From an uncultured Marinobacter sp. (GTDB lineage Bacteria; Pseudomonadota; Gammaproteobacteria; Pseudomonadales; Oleiphilaceae): a stretch of 64,000 nt of DNA. This document shows positions 17,314 to 25,172 of the stretch, piece by piece. The position numbers and the translations under genes were made by a program. The notes under the pieces are model-generated. The model did no database searches. It was not told the origin of the DNA and saw nothing but the letters and a program-made list of their open reading frames with translations. How positions within the stretch are numbered: position 1 is the first letter of the stretch; every line of letters begins with the position of its first letter. Where the stretch lies: positions 282,674-346,673 of the forward strand of contig NZ_CAMPJO010000005.1 of NCBI RefSeq assembly GCF_946886895.1, written 5' to 3'.

Positions 17314-17421
17314 TCAGGCCCCGGTATGCCTTGATAATCATCAACATTCACCTTTGATGCACCCCCGGGTTGTGGTAGAAGTAGAGTCGAATGCTTAACG
17401 TAATGCCTTGAAGGCTGGTAC

Positions 17422-17748
17422 ATGACTCGAACGCCACCACTGCAAACCGCTAGCCGTCTGTGTCTGACGTTGCTGATGGCGTTGGCGTTTTTTACCTGGG
17501 GGGCGTCCGGGGTTTCGGCGCCGGCACTGGACCAGCAGTTTGATGAACCTGGCTCCTTCTCGGTGGCACTGGTTCACGGGTCTGGTGATTCCTCGTCGCC
17601 GGAACCGGGCGCATTTAACACCCATGTCCCGGGCTTTCCTCTGGACACCGCGCTGTCCACCTGTTCACCCAGCCTGTTTTTCGTTGAGCCCCCGGCCCGT
17701 TTCCTCAGCTATCCGGCTATGCCACAAGGCCCCCCTGTCCTCGTCTGA
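17422..17748 (+). CDS. small exported protein of unknown function
   Basis: A 108-residue protein without a recognised domain. The N-terminus has an Arg, then a hydrophobic stretch LCLTLLMALAFFTWGASG, and a possible signal-peptidase site near GVSAPALD. The remainder is rich in Pro and Ser, with FFVEPPARF near the end. An AAGG lies upstream of the ATG. Codon use looks like that of its neighbours. It lies between the porin and the CBS protein and may be in the same transcript as the latter, 84 bases downstream. It could be a spurious reading frame, but the signal-like start favours a gene. Confidence 0.5.
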   Translation: MTRTPPLQTASRLCLTLLMALAFFTWGASGVSAPALDQQFDEPGSFSVALVHGSGDSSSPEPGAFNTHVPGFPLDTALSTCSPSLFFVEPPARFLSYPAMPQGPPVLV

Positions 17749-17832
17749 ACGCCGTCCAGGTATATCGCATGCTGTCCGACCGTGAGTTATCACGAGGGCC
17801 ATGCAGGATTTTCGGAATCAACGAGGTTCATC

Positions 17833-18432
17833 ATGAACAGGCAATTTCACGCACTACCCGTGCGCAGTCTTGCGCGCACTTATTCTCTGGGCACGATCAA
17901 GCCCGCCTATAACATCGGCAGTGACGACTCCGCCGTGCACCTTCTCGCCGACTTCTGCCAGCACCGTCCCCCGGCGCTGGACTCTGATATGAGCGTTTCC
18001 GAAGCCCGGCTGTGGATGAAGATGGCGGACACAGCGTATAAACTGGTGGAAAACAGCATGGGTGAATGCATCGGGCTGATTACCATCGCTGCCATCAACG
18101 GCGAGCTGCCACTGAGTTTGGCCAGCCGCCGGGGTGTTGAGCCCGGGGATATCCGGGTCAAGGATGTCATGAGCAAGCTCAGCAGCCTGCCCGCCATTCA
18201 TTACCGTGACCTGTGCAAGGCGACGGTCGGTGACCTTGTCAGCACTTTCCGCACCGTGCATGAAGAGTATGTTCTAGTGGTTGACGATGACCGTTCCCGC
18301 CCGGGAGAGGAGTACCTTCGCGGTATTGTTTCTGCCGGCCAGTTGGTGGAGAAACTGCGTATCCCCATTGATCTGGAGCATCGGGCGACATCGTTTTCGG
18401 AAATTGTCAGCGTGGTCCAGGGCCACGTCTGA
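17833..18432 (+). CDS. CBS-domain protein
   Basis: A 199-residue cytoplasmic protein. The second half, from about residue 110, has the CBS pattern: IRVKDVMSKL, then TVGDLVSTFRTVHEEYVLVVDD and LRGIVSAGQLVEKL. The first half is less clear and may be a degenerate CBS partner, with MGECIGLITIAAINGELPL. CBS pairs bind adenine nucleotides and regulate partner proteins. The ATG at 17833 follows an ACGAGG sequence. It lies 91 bases before pycA, so an energy-sensing link to pyruvate carboxylation is possible but unsupported beyond position. Confidence 0.7.
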   Translation: MNRQFHALPVRSLARTYSLGTIKPAYNIGSDDSAVHLLADFCQHRPPALDSDMSVSEARLWMKMADTAYKLVENSMGECIGLITIAAINGELPLSLASRRGVEPGDIRVKDVMSKLSSLPAIHYRDLCKATVGDLVSTFRTVHEEYVLVVDDDRSRPGEEYLRGIVSAGQLVEKLRIPIDLEHRATSFSEIVSVVQGHV

Positions 18433-18461
18433 GGATACCGGTTAACGGTATCCCCGCTCGA

Positions 18462-18487
18462 GGGGCCGGTCAGGGAGGGCCGGCCCC
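18462..18487. terminator. GC-rich stem-loop between the CBS gene and pycA
   Basis: GGGGCCGG and CCGGCCCC form a perfect 8-base stem around a 10-base loop. A second palindrome, GATACCG/CGGTATC, lies at 18434-18452. No T-run follows, so this is at best a weak or rho-assisted terminator, or an attenuator ahead of pycA. Confidence 0.4.
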
Positions 18488-18523
18488 GTTGTACCAACCA
18501 ACGCCAAATATGGAGGTAAACCC

Positions 18524-19945
18524 ATGGCCATAAGGAAGCTGCTGATCGCCAACCGAGGTGAGATCGCGGTCAGAATTGCCCGGGCCTGTAACGAGTTGGG
18601 GATTCGCTCGGTGGCGATTTACTCGGAAGCCGACGAATACTCCCTGCACGTAAAAAAGGCCGACGAGGCCTATCAAATCAGCAAGGACCCCCTGTCGGGG
18701 TACCTGAACCCGCATCATATTGTGAATATGGCGGTGGAAACCGGCTGTGATGCCCTGCATCCCGGCTATGGGTTTTTATCGGAAAACGCCGAACTCGCCG
18801 CCATCTGCGAGCGGCGCGGCATAACCTTTGTGGGGCCGTCTGCTGACGCAATCGCGTCGATGGGTGACAAAACCCAGGCAAGGAAAACCGCGCTTGCGGC
18901 GGGTGTGCCGGTAACCCCGGGCTCCGAGGGCAACCTCAAGGATGTCGAGGATGCGGTGGCCCAGGCGGCCGACATCGGCTACCCGGTGATGCTGAAAGCC
19001 ACCTCCGGTGGTGGTGGCCGGGGTATCCGCCGTTGCGATAATGAAAAGGAACTGCGTCAGAACTACGACCGGGTGATTTCCGAGGCCACCAAGGCGTTTG
19101 GCAGCGCCGAAGTGTTTCTGGAGAAGTGCATCATCGAGCCGCGCCACATTGAGGTGCAGATTCTCGCCGACAGCCACGGCAACGTGGTGCATCTATACGA
19201 GCGTGACTGTTCGATTCAGCGCCGTAACCAGAAATTGATTGAGCTGGCGCCGTCGCCCCAGTTGGAAGAAAGCCAGCGCGAGTACATTGGCGACCTGGCC
19301 CGGCGGGTGGCCCGGCAGTGTGGTTATGAAAACGCCGGAACCGTGGAGTTCCTCCTCGACCACGACGGCAGCTTCTACTTCATGGAAATGAACACCCGGG
19401 TGCAGGTGGAGCACACCATCACCGAAGAAATCACCGGGGTCGACATCATCAAGGCCCAGATTCGCATTGCCGGCGGCGAGCCGCTGTGGCTGAAGCAGGA
19501 AGACATCAGCTACCGGGGCTTCGCGGCCCAGTTCCGGATCAACGCCGAAGACCCGAAGAACGGCTTCCTGCCCAGTTTCGGGCGGATCAGCCGCTATTAT
19601 TCAGCCGGTGGGCCGGGCGTACGTACCGATGCCAACATGTACACCGGCTATGAGATTCCGCCCTATTACGACTCCATGTGCGCCAAGCTGATTGTCTGGG
19701 CCATGGACTGGCCGGAACTGATTGACCGCTCTCGCCGGGCATTGAACGACATGGCGATTTACGGCGTTCAGACCACCATCCCCTATTACCAGCAGATCCT
19801 CAATCACCAGGATTTCCAGGCGGCCAATTTCAACACCGGCTTTGTGGAAAACAATCCGCAACTGCTTGAGTACAGCACCAAGACCCGCCCGGAATCCATT
19901 GCCACCGCCATCGCCGCCGCTATCGCGGCCCAGGCGGGGCTGTAA
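18524..19945 (+). CDS. pycA: biotin carboxylase subunit, pyruvate carboxylase type A
   Basis: A 473-residue biotin carboxylase. It begins KLLIANRGEIAVRIARAC, has the ATP-grasp glycine-rich loop KATSGGGGRGIR, then EVQILADSHGNVVHLYERDCS and EMNTRVQVEHTITE with the catalytic residues. It carboxylates the biotin carried by the next gene's product, using bicarbonate and ATP. The AccC subunit of acetyl-CoA carboxylase is close in sequence, but here the partner is an OadA-type carboxyltransferase with its own biotinyl domain and no accB is nearby. The two-subunit pyruvate carboxylase is therefore the best reading. Confidence 0.85.
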   Translation: MAIRKLLIANRGEIAVRIARACNELGIRSVAIYSEADEYSLHVKKADEAYQISKDPLSGYLNPHHIVNMAVETGCDALHPGYGFLSENAELAAICERRGITFVGPSADAIASMGDKTQARKTALAAGVPVTPGSEGNLKDVEDAVAQAADIGYPVMLKATSGGGGRGIRRCDNEKELRQNYDRVISEATKAFGSAEVFLEKCIIEPRHIEVQILADSHGNVVHLYERDCSIQRRNQKLIELAPSPQLEESQREYIGDLARRVARQCGYENAGTVEFLLDHDGSFYFMEMNTRVQVEHTITEEITGVDIIKAQIRIAGGEPLWLKQEDISYRGFAAQFRINAEDPKNGFLPSFGRISRYYSAGGPGVRTDANMYTGYEIPPYYDSMCAKLIVWAMDWPELIDRSRRALNDMAIYGVQTTIPYYQQILNHQDFQAANFNTGFVENNPQLLEYSTKTRPESIATAIAAAIAAQAGL

Positions 19946-19968
19946 AACGAATATCGGAGAGATCCACC

Positions 19969-21768
19969 ATGAGCAAACGCAAGATTCACATTACCGACGT
20001 TATCCTCAGGGACGCCCATCAGTCCCTGATCGCCACCCGCATGCGCACCGAAGACATGTTGCCGGCCTGCGAGTGGCTGGATCAGGCTGGTTACTGGTCC
20101 CTGGAGTGCTGGGGCGGCGCCACCTTCGATGCCTGTGTCCGGTTCCTCAAGGAAGATCCGTGGGAGCGCCTGCGCAGCCTGCGCAAGGCCCTGCCCAACA
20201 CCCGGCTGCAAATGCTACTGCGCGGCCAGAACCTGCTGGGCTATCGCCATTACGGCGACGATGTGGTGGAAGCCTTCGTGGCCAAGGCCGCGGAAGATGG
20301 CATCGACGTGTTCCGTATTTTTGATGCCCTGAACGACGTCAGAAACCTGGAAACCAGCATCAAGGCGGTGAAAAAGGCCGGCAAGCATGCCCAGGGTACC
20401 CTGTGTTACACCGTCAGCCCGGTTCATGGCACCGACGCCTATCTGGAACAGGCCAAAGCCATGGCGGACATGGGTGCTGACAGCATTGCCATCAAGGACA
20501 TGGCCGGGTTGCTGACCCCGGCGGTGACCGCGGACTTGGTGGGCAAGCTCAAGAAGGCCCTGAAACTGCCGGTATTCCTGCATTCCCACGCCACCTCCGG
20601 CATGGCGCCCATGTGCCAGTGGGCCGCCATGGAAGCGGGCGTGGATCATATTGATACCGCGTTGTCGGCCTTTGCTGGCGGTACCAGCCACCCGCCCACG
20701 GAGTCGCTGGTGGCAGCACTGCATGACGCCGGCTACGAGACCGGGCTCAATCTTGAATTACTGGATAAGGCTACGAAGCATTTCCGGGAAGTGCGGGCGA
20801 AGTATCACCAGTTTGAGAGCGCCTACAACGGTGTGGATACCTCGGTGCTGCTGTCTCAGGTGCCGGGGGGCATGATGTCCAACCTCGCCAATCAGTTGAA
20901 GGAACAGGGCGCCCTGGACCGGATCCAGGATGTGTTCGAGGAAATCCCCCGGGTGCGGAAGGATCTGGGCTACCCGCCGCTGGTGACACCGACCTCCCAG
21001 ATCGTCGGGACCCAGGCGGTGATCAACGTACTGGGTGGCAAGCGCTACGACACCATCACCAACGAAGTGAAAAAATACCTGCAGGGCTGGTATGGCAAGG
21101 CGCCGGCGCCGGTGGATTCTGCTCTTCAGCGTCGCGCCGTGGGCAAGGAGGAGCTGATCGAAGAGCGGCCGGCGAACCTGATTCCCCGGGAACTGAACGA
21201 ATTGCGCGAGCAGGTGGGCGATCTGGCCGAGAGCGACGAGGATGTCCTCACCTACGCCATGTTCCCGGACCAGGCCAAAGCGTATCTGGAGCAACGCCGT
21301 GACGGCACCCTGCAGCCGGAGCCACTGGAGCCCATTCCCACCGGCAAGTCCGGCGGTAGTGTGTCCACCCAGTTCAAGATCAAGGTGCACGGCGAGAGTT
21401 ACGATATCCATGTGACCGGTGCCAACCCGGTCAGCGATACCCAGCGCCGGTTCTACATGACCGTGGATGGCGTGCCGGAAGAGATTCAGCTGGAGTCCCA
21501 GGGTGACGGCAGTGAGGGTGGTCGCAAGAGCAGTGGCCGGGCTGGTGCTGCCAAGGAAGGGCACGTTACCACGAGCATGCCGGGTAACATTGTCGATGTG
21601 CTGGTCAAAGTGGGCGATAAGGTCGAGGCCGGCGATCCGGTGTTGATCATTGAAGCCATGAAAATGGAGACCGAGGTCAAGGCGACGATGTCCGGAGTGA
21701 TCAAGGAGGTCATGATTGCCAAGGGCGATCGGGTGACTCCCGGTGAGGCGCTTATCGAAATAGAGTAA
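19969..21768 (+). CDS. pycB: pyruvate carboxylase subunit B / OadA-type carboxyltransferase
   Basis: A 599-residue protein with three parts. The N-terminal HMGL-like carboxyltransferase barrel runs from DVILRDAHQSL to about residue 290, with a metal-binding HSHATSGM. A conserved PYC/OADA domain follows. The C-terminal biotinyl domain has EAMKMETEVKA, whose Lys is biotinylated. The hydrophilic linker before it is Gly/Ser/Lys rich. OadA of sodium-pumping decarboxylase has the same layout, but no oadB or oadG is present and the gene follows a biotin carboxylase. Conversion of pyruvate to oxaloacetate (anaplerosis) is therefore more likely than decarboxylation. Confidence 0.87.
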   Translation: MSKRKIHITDVILRDAHQSLIATRMRTEDMLPACEWLDQAGYWSLECWGGATFDACVRFLKEDPWERLRSLRKALPNTRLQMLLRGQNLLGYRHYGDDVVEAFVAKAAEDGIDVFRIFDALNDVRNLETSIKAVKKAGKHAQGTLCYTVSPVHGTDAYLEQAKAMADMGADSIAIKDMAGLLTPAVTADLVGKLKKALKLPVFLHSHATSGMAPMCQWAAMEAGVDHIDTALSAFAGGTSHPPTESLVAALHDAGYETGLNLELLDKATKHFREVRAKYHQFESAYNGVDTSVLLSQVPGGMMSNLANQLKEQGALDRIQDVFEEIPRVRKDLGYPPLVTPTSQIVGTQAVINVLGGKRYDTITNEVKKYLQGWYGKAPAPVDSALQRRAVGKEELIEERPANLIPRELNELREQVGDLAESDEDVLTYAMFPDQAKAYLEQRRDGTLQPEPLEPIPTGKSGGSVSTQFKIKVHGESYDIHVTGANPVSDTQRRFYMTVDGVPEEIQLESQGDGSEGGRKSSGRAGAAKEGHVTTSMPGNIVDVLVKVGDKVEAGDPVLIIEAMKMETEVKATMSGVIKEVMIAKGDRVTPGEALIEIE

Positions 21769-21772
21769 TGCG

Positions 21773-21795
21773 TTCGGGGGGTTGCGGCCCCCGGA
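21773..21795. terminator. stem-loop between convergent genes
   Basis: TTCGGGGG and CCCCCGGA form a short GC-rich stem with a small loop, between the pycB stop and the stop of the reverse TPR gene. There is no T-run, so function as a terminator is uncertain. Confidence 0.4.
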
Positions 21796-21807
21796 TGTCC
21801 CCTTCGT

Positions 21808-23121
21808 TTACAGGTGGGCCGAGACGCCCAGCGTAACGGTCTGTCGGTTGTACCGGTAGCGGGGAAGGTTGCTGTCGTTGCCCGCATGGCGCCAGGTTGC
21901 CAGCAGCGAGAAGGTGTTGTTGATGCGGTAGTCGCCATGGACGGACAGGGTAAGCCGCTGGTCCTCCCGGCGGATGATCAGGGTGCCTTCGGGGACACGC
22001 AGTTGGTGTGCGGTCCGATAGAAATTGTATCGGTACCGCACGGCTACCCCGAGTGACCAGGTCTCGGTGATCCGATAGTCACCGCGGACACCGAGAGTCT
22101 GGCCCAGGGGGGAGACACTGAAGTACTCATCTCCCGTGTTCAGGTTTTCCCGGTCATCGTAATCCACGCGATAGTGCACATGGCCCCGCCAACGCCCCAT
22201 TGCCGTCCGGTAGCCGGCGTCCAGCTGGTAGTGCTGGCCGTTGTAGGCCTGGTACCGCCGGCTGGCCTCGACCTGTTCGGCCCGGGCTGCCAGTGTGCAG
22301 CGGGCCTGCTCCCCGGCAATTGCACACGTCCTCGACGTTACCTCGGCAAACAGTCGGCCACGATGCTCCCGTGCCTTGCCACCCTGCCAGTACTGGTCGC
22401 CGCCCACCCCTGCGCTGATCCGGTAGGGCGGGCTTTTATGCACCCAGGCGGAGTCGAGCTGAACTATCTCGGAATCGAAGGCTTCCTCGGAAAGGTAATG
22501 GCGGGCATACAGCCGGGCACTGACCTTCAGCGCACCCTGGCCACGCTGGTAAGGATACCCGGTCACTGCATTTGCTGATTCCAGGAATCCTCCATCGAGT
22601 GTACTCGCCGCACCGTCGGGAAACAGGCCGATATTTTCTTCGTGTCCGGCGGACAGGGAGACCAGCGCCTGCCAGTATGTCCGGGCATCGTCGGGCGACA
22701 GTTCCCGTAATCGGGCGCGGGCCAGCCGAAGCAGTTTTTCGTCGCCGTTTGACTGTGCAACCTCCCGGAACCAGTTGGCGGCTTGCCCGGTTTCATTTTG
22801 CGCCAGTGCGACCAGACCCAGGTTGTACTGGGCCAGAACCCTCTGTCGGGTGTCGAGTAACTGACGAAACATTCGCTCGGCGTTGCGGTAGGCGCCAGTC
22901 TGGTAATACGCCACACCGAGGTTGTAGGTCAGTGCCCGTGACGTCATTCCTTTCGCTGCAGCAGCTTCGAGCAGGGTAACTGCTTTTTCGGGCTGATTGG
23001 CCTGGAATGCGGCGATGCCGGCCCGAAAGTGTCGTGTTGCGTCGGCCGTGTGTTCGCTGGCCATGACCGGCCGCATGAGGGTGACGGTCAGCAGGCACAA
23101 AGTGAAAAGACAACGGAGCAA
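21808..23121 (-). CDS. TPR-repeat outer-membrane beta-barrel protein
   Basis: A 437-residue exported protein: a signal peptide ending near MASEHTA, then about three tetratricopeptide-like repeats (AGIAAFQANQPEKAV, YNLGVAYYQTGAYRNAE, YNLGLVALAQNETGQA) to residue 130. From about residue 150 there is a beta-barrel with alternating aromatic strands, ending in the short strand TVTLGVSAHL. TPR-plus-barrel proteins scaffold export or assembly of surface material. It is read in the same direction as the ECF sigma/anti-sigma operon, 96 bases after its last gene, and may be part of the same transcript. The function is unknown. Confidence 0.75.
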   Translation of the reverse strand: MLRCLFTLCLLTVTLMRPVMASEHTADATRHFRAGIAAFQANQPEKAVTLLEAAAAKGMTSRALTYNLGVAYYQTGAYRNAERMFRQLLDTRQRVLAQYNLGLVALAQNETGQAANWFREVAQSNGDEKLLRLARARLRELSPDDARTYWQALVSLSAGHEENIGLFPDGAASTLDGGFLESANAVTGYPYQRGQGALKVSARLYARHYLSEEAFDSEIVQLDSAWVHKSPPYRISAGVGGDQYWQGGKAREHRGRLFAEVTSRTCAIAGEQARCTLAARAEQVEASRRYQAYNGQHYQLDAGYRTAMGRWRGHVHYRVDYDDRENLNTGDEYFSVSPLGQTLGVRGDYRITETWSLGVAVRYRYNFYRTAHQLRVPEGTLIIRREDQRLTLSVHGDYRINNTFSLLATWRHAGNDSNLPRYRYNRQTVTLGVSAHL

Positions 23122-23217
23122 GCATTCGTCCCTTGAGCTGTTGGGGTAGGTTCAAGGGTAGCTTAACCTGGAAGCCCGGGCGAGCGGCAATCGCCAGTCA
23201 CTGTCAGTCACCGCCAG

Positions 23218-23658
23218 TCACTGCGAGGTGATACCGTTCAGCGTGGAATCCGTGCCGTCCAGCAAATCCAGGTTGTCTCCGGGCAGCGCCGGGTCCAGGG
23301 GTTCGAGCGGCGGTGTGTCCAGCTCGGGTGACAGCGGCGTTGATTCGCCTGGTAACTCCAGTTCCAGCGCGTCACGGTTTTCACGAGCCTGCGCAGACAA
23401 GGATTCCTCCAGTGTGCGGGCCTCGCTGGATAGCTCACGCGCATCCAGGTCGCCGGTGCTTTCGCCATAGCCAAGCTCGTTCACCGATTTGGGTAACTCC
23501 AGTTCCTGCACAAAGGTGGAGTCCAGCGCTTCTTCGTCGACAACCATGCGCATGGTGATGCCGGAGTCGGAGTCCGCCAGGGCCATTACCGGGCTGAAAA
23601 GCGCAGCCATGGCCAGGGTCTGGAAACTTTTGATGGCAGAGTACCGAGATAAAATCAT
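23218..23658 (-). CDS. exported acidic protein of unknown function
   Basis: A 146-residue protein with an N-terminal signal peptide (hydrophobic stretch to about residue 28, site near ALADSDS). A mature, very acidic, Leu/Pro-rich low-complexity body follows, with PLSPELDTPPLEPLDP. No known domain was recognised. Its ATG overlaps the stop of the anti-sigma gene by four bases (ATGA), so it is the third member of a sigma/anti-sigma operon. It may be a periplasmic partner of the anti-sigma factor. That is based on position only. Confidence 0.7.
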   Translation of the reverse strand: MILSRYSAIKSFQTLAMAALFSPVMALADSDSGITMRMVVDEEALDSTFVQELELPKSVNELGYGESTGDLDARELSSEARTLEESLSAQARENRDALELELPGESTPLSPELDTPPLEPLDPALPGDNLDLLDGTDSTLNGITSQ

Positions 23659-24299
23659 GACGATGGCTCCAGTGTCTTGCCAATGTCGGCTTTGAAGGTC
23701 TGCCGCTTGTTGCCGTCATCCAGGTGGGCGACGAGTGTGCCCTGGCCCGGAAAAAGAACGTTGAGTGGCAGTGCCAGAATGTTGTCACCGGGTTTCAGGC
23801 TGACTTTCCAGCTTACCGTGTGGCGCCCCGGGAAAGGCACCAGCTCAACGTTGGGCGGTAGCTCCAGGGTCAGGGTGACATTCTGGACGGGTTCATCGGA
23901 ATTGAATGCCAGCCTGACGGTTTGCCGGGTTCCGGTATCGGCTTGCGTCGGCGCCTTCGCAGAAGGTGGTGTGGAGGCAAAAAATTCACTGCCAATAAAC
24001 ATTCCTGCTACCAGCGCTGCCGCCACGGCACTGCCCCAGGGTATCCAGTTGGATGATGGCCGTGATTTACGCGCGGCGGGGTGGCCGACAGCGCCCCGGA
24101 GAATCCGTGTTTCGAATCCGGCCTCCGGTTCCGGCGCCTTTTCCATTCTTACACCCTGTGTCACCGACTCCGCTGCCCGCAGGCTGGCCATGCATTGGCT
24201 GCAGCCGGCCGAATGCTGGCGCATGCGGGCCTCGACCGTGGCGTCGAGTTCGCCGGCCGCCATGGCATCCACATCGTGTAAAAACTGTTGGCAGTTCAT
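23655..24299 (-). CDS. transmembrane anti-sigma factor with zinc-finger (zf-HC2)
   Basis: A 214-residue protein. The N-terminal RMRQHSAGCSQCMASL carries the His-x3-Cys-x2-Cys zinc-binding pattern of ZAS anti-sigma factors, which bind the ECF sigma in the cytoplasm. One transmembrane helix (WGSAVAAALVAGMFIGSEFF) lies at about residues 95-115. A periplasmic beta-rich domain follows. I start at ATG 24299: the sigma stop codon lies one base upstream, and the long in-frame extension further upstream is only the antisense frame of the sigma gene. It is the probable membrane-bound regulator of the preceding sigma factor. Confidence 0.87.
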   Translation of the reverse strand: MNCQQFLHDVDAMAAGELDATVEARMRQHSAGCSQCMASLRAAESVTQGVRMEKAPEPEAGFETRILRGAVGHPAARKSRPSSNWIPWGSAVAAALVAGMFIGSEFFASTPPSAKAPTQADTGTRQTVRLAFNSDEPVQNVTLTLELPPNVELVPFPGRHTVSWKVSLKPGDNILALPLNVLFPGQGTLVAHLDDGNKRQTFKADIGKTLEPSS

Positions 24300-24300
24300 G

Positions 24301-24927
24301 TTATTCACCTCGTTCCAGTTCACGCAGTGGCGGCTCAAAAAGTTCCAGCTCTTCCTGTAATTTTGTGCGCAACAGGGCCCGGGTCCGGTGAAGCCTGGAT
24401 TTAACCGTGCCCAATGGTATATCCAGGATGTCGGCGATGTCTTCCAGGCGCCAGCCGTCCGCATCGTGTAGCAGCAGGATGGTTTTCTGATCCAGCGGCA
24501 ATTCATTGATCAGCCGTCGCAAGGCGGCGTTGTGGGAATGGCGCTCAAGAGCATCCAGCGGATCGGCACTGTTCCCTGGCACGGTTTCCAGGAACGGGGT
24601 CTGGTGCTCAGGATCGTCAAGGGAACTGGCTGTCAGTTCCCGGCCGGTTGGTCGCTTGCGAATGCTGTCTACAAACTGGCGATAGAGTACCCGGTTGAGC
24701 CAGGGCCGAAGGTCTCTCACCTGCTCAAGCTCATCCAGCCTTGTGAACAGTTTGGCCACAACATCCTGCACCAGATCCTCGGCATCGTGGGAACGGCCTG
24801 TCAGACGGAAGGCAAAGGTGAACATGGGCTTCAGGTGCGGCTGAACGAGTTGTTCAAAGCGCTTTGATCGGGACTGGCGGAATGTGAGCAAGGCCAAGCG
24901 GATACCCCTGAGTGTCATTCCATGCAC
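24301..24927 (-). CDS. ECF-family RNA polymerase sigma factor
   Basis: A 208-residue sigma-70 family extracytoplasmic-function factor. Region 2 has FAFRLTGRSHDAEDLVQDV; region 4 has LPLDQKTILLLHDADGW and LGTVKSRLHRTRALL, the helix-turn-helix reading the -35 element. The length is normal. A start nine bases downstream (MTLRG) is also possible. It is followed by the zinc-finger anti-sigma gene with a one-base gap, so the pair is translationally linked. It is divergent from the large lipase lipoprotein gene, a possible target. The inducing signal is unknown. Confidence 0.9.
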   Translation of the reverse strand: MHGMTLRGIRLALLTFRQSRSKRFEQLVQPHLKPMFTFAFRLTGRSHDAEDLVQDVVAKLFTRLDELEQVRDLRPWLNRVLYRQFVDSIRKRPTGRELTASSLDDPEHQTPFLETVPGNSADPLDALERHSHNAALRRLINELPLDQKTILLLHDADGWRLEDIADILDIPLGTVKSRLHRTRALLRTKLQEELELFEPPLRELERGE

Positions 24928-25093
24928 GGGCCGGGCCGTGGGAGGTGCGGGATTATTGTTCTTGGAGCCATGTTACCAGCCCGGGGGTCATCCGGGAATT
25001 TTCAATTGTTAAAAAATGAATATTAATTTCTATTTTCTTTCAATGCGTTGTGACCTTTTTTGTCATATTGCCAAAAAAACAGGATCAGGTGTC

Positions 25094-25120
25094 GGAACTT
25101 TTACCATTAGACATACGTGG
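25094..25120 (+). promoter_or_regulatory. candidate ECF-type promoter ahead of the lipase
   Basis: GGAACTT at 25094-25100 followed after 16 bases by GTGG is compatible with an ECF sigma promoter (GGAAC -35 and CGT-type -10). It lies about 55-80 bases before the lipase ATG and next to the divergent ECF sigma gene. Single motif match only. Confidence 0.3.
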
Positions 25121-25172
25121 GAGGCGATTGAGGCGCGGGAAGCGCAGAACGACAAAAACAGAGGTGCAGAAT

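Noticed and set aside
19969..21768. Sodium-pumping oxaloacetate decarboxylase alpha subunit
   Set aside because: No oadB or oadG genes are nearby and a biotin carboxylase gene is directly upstream, so pyruvate carboxylase is the better reading.
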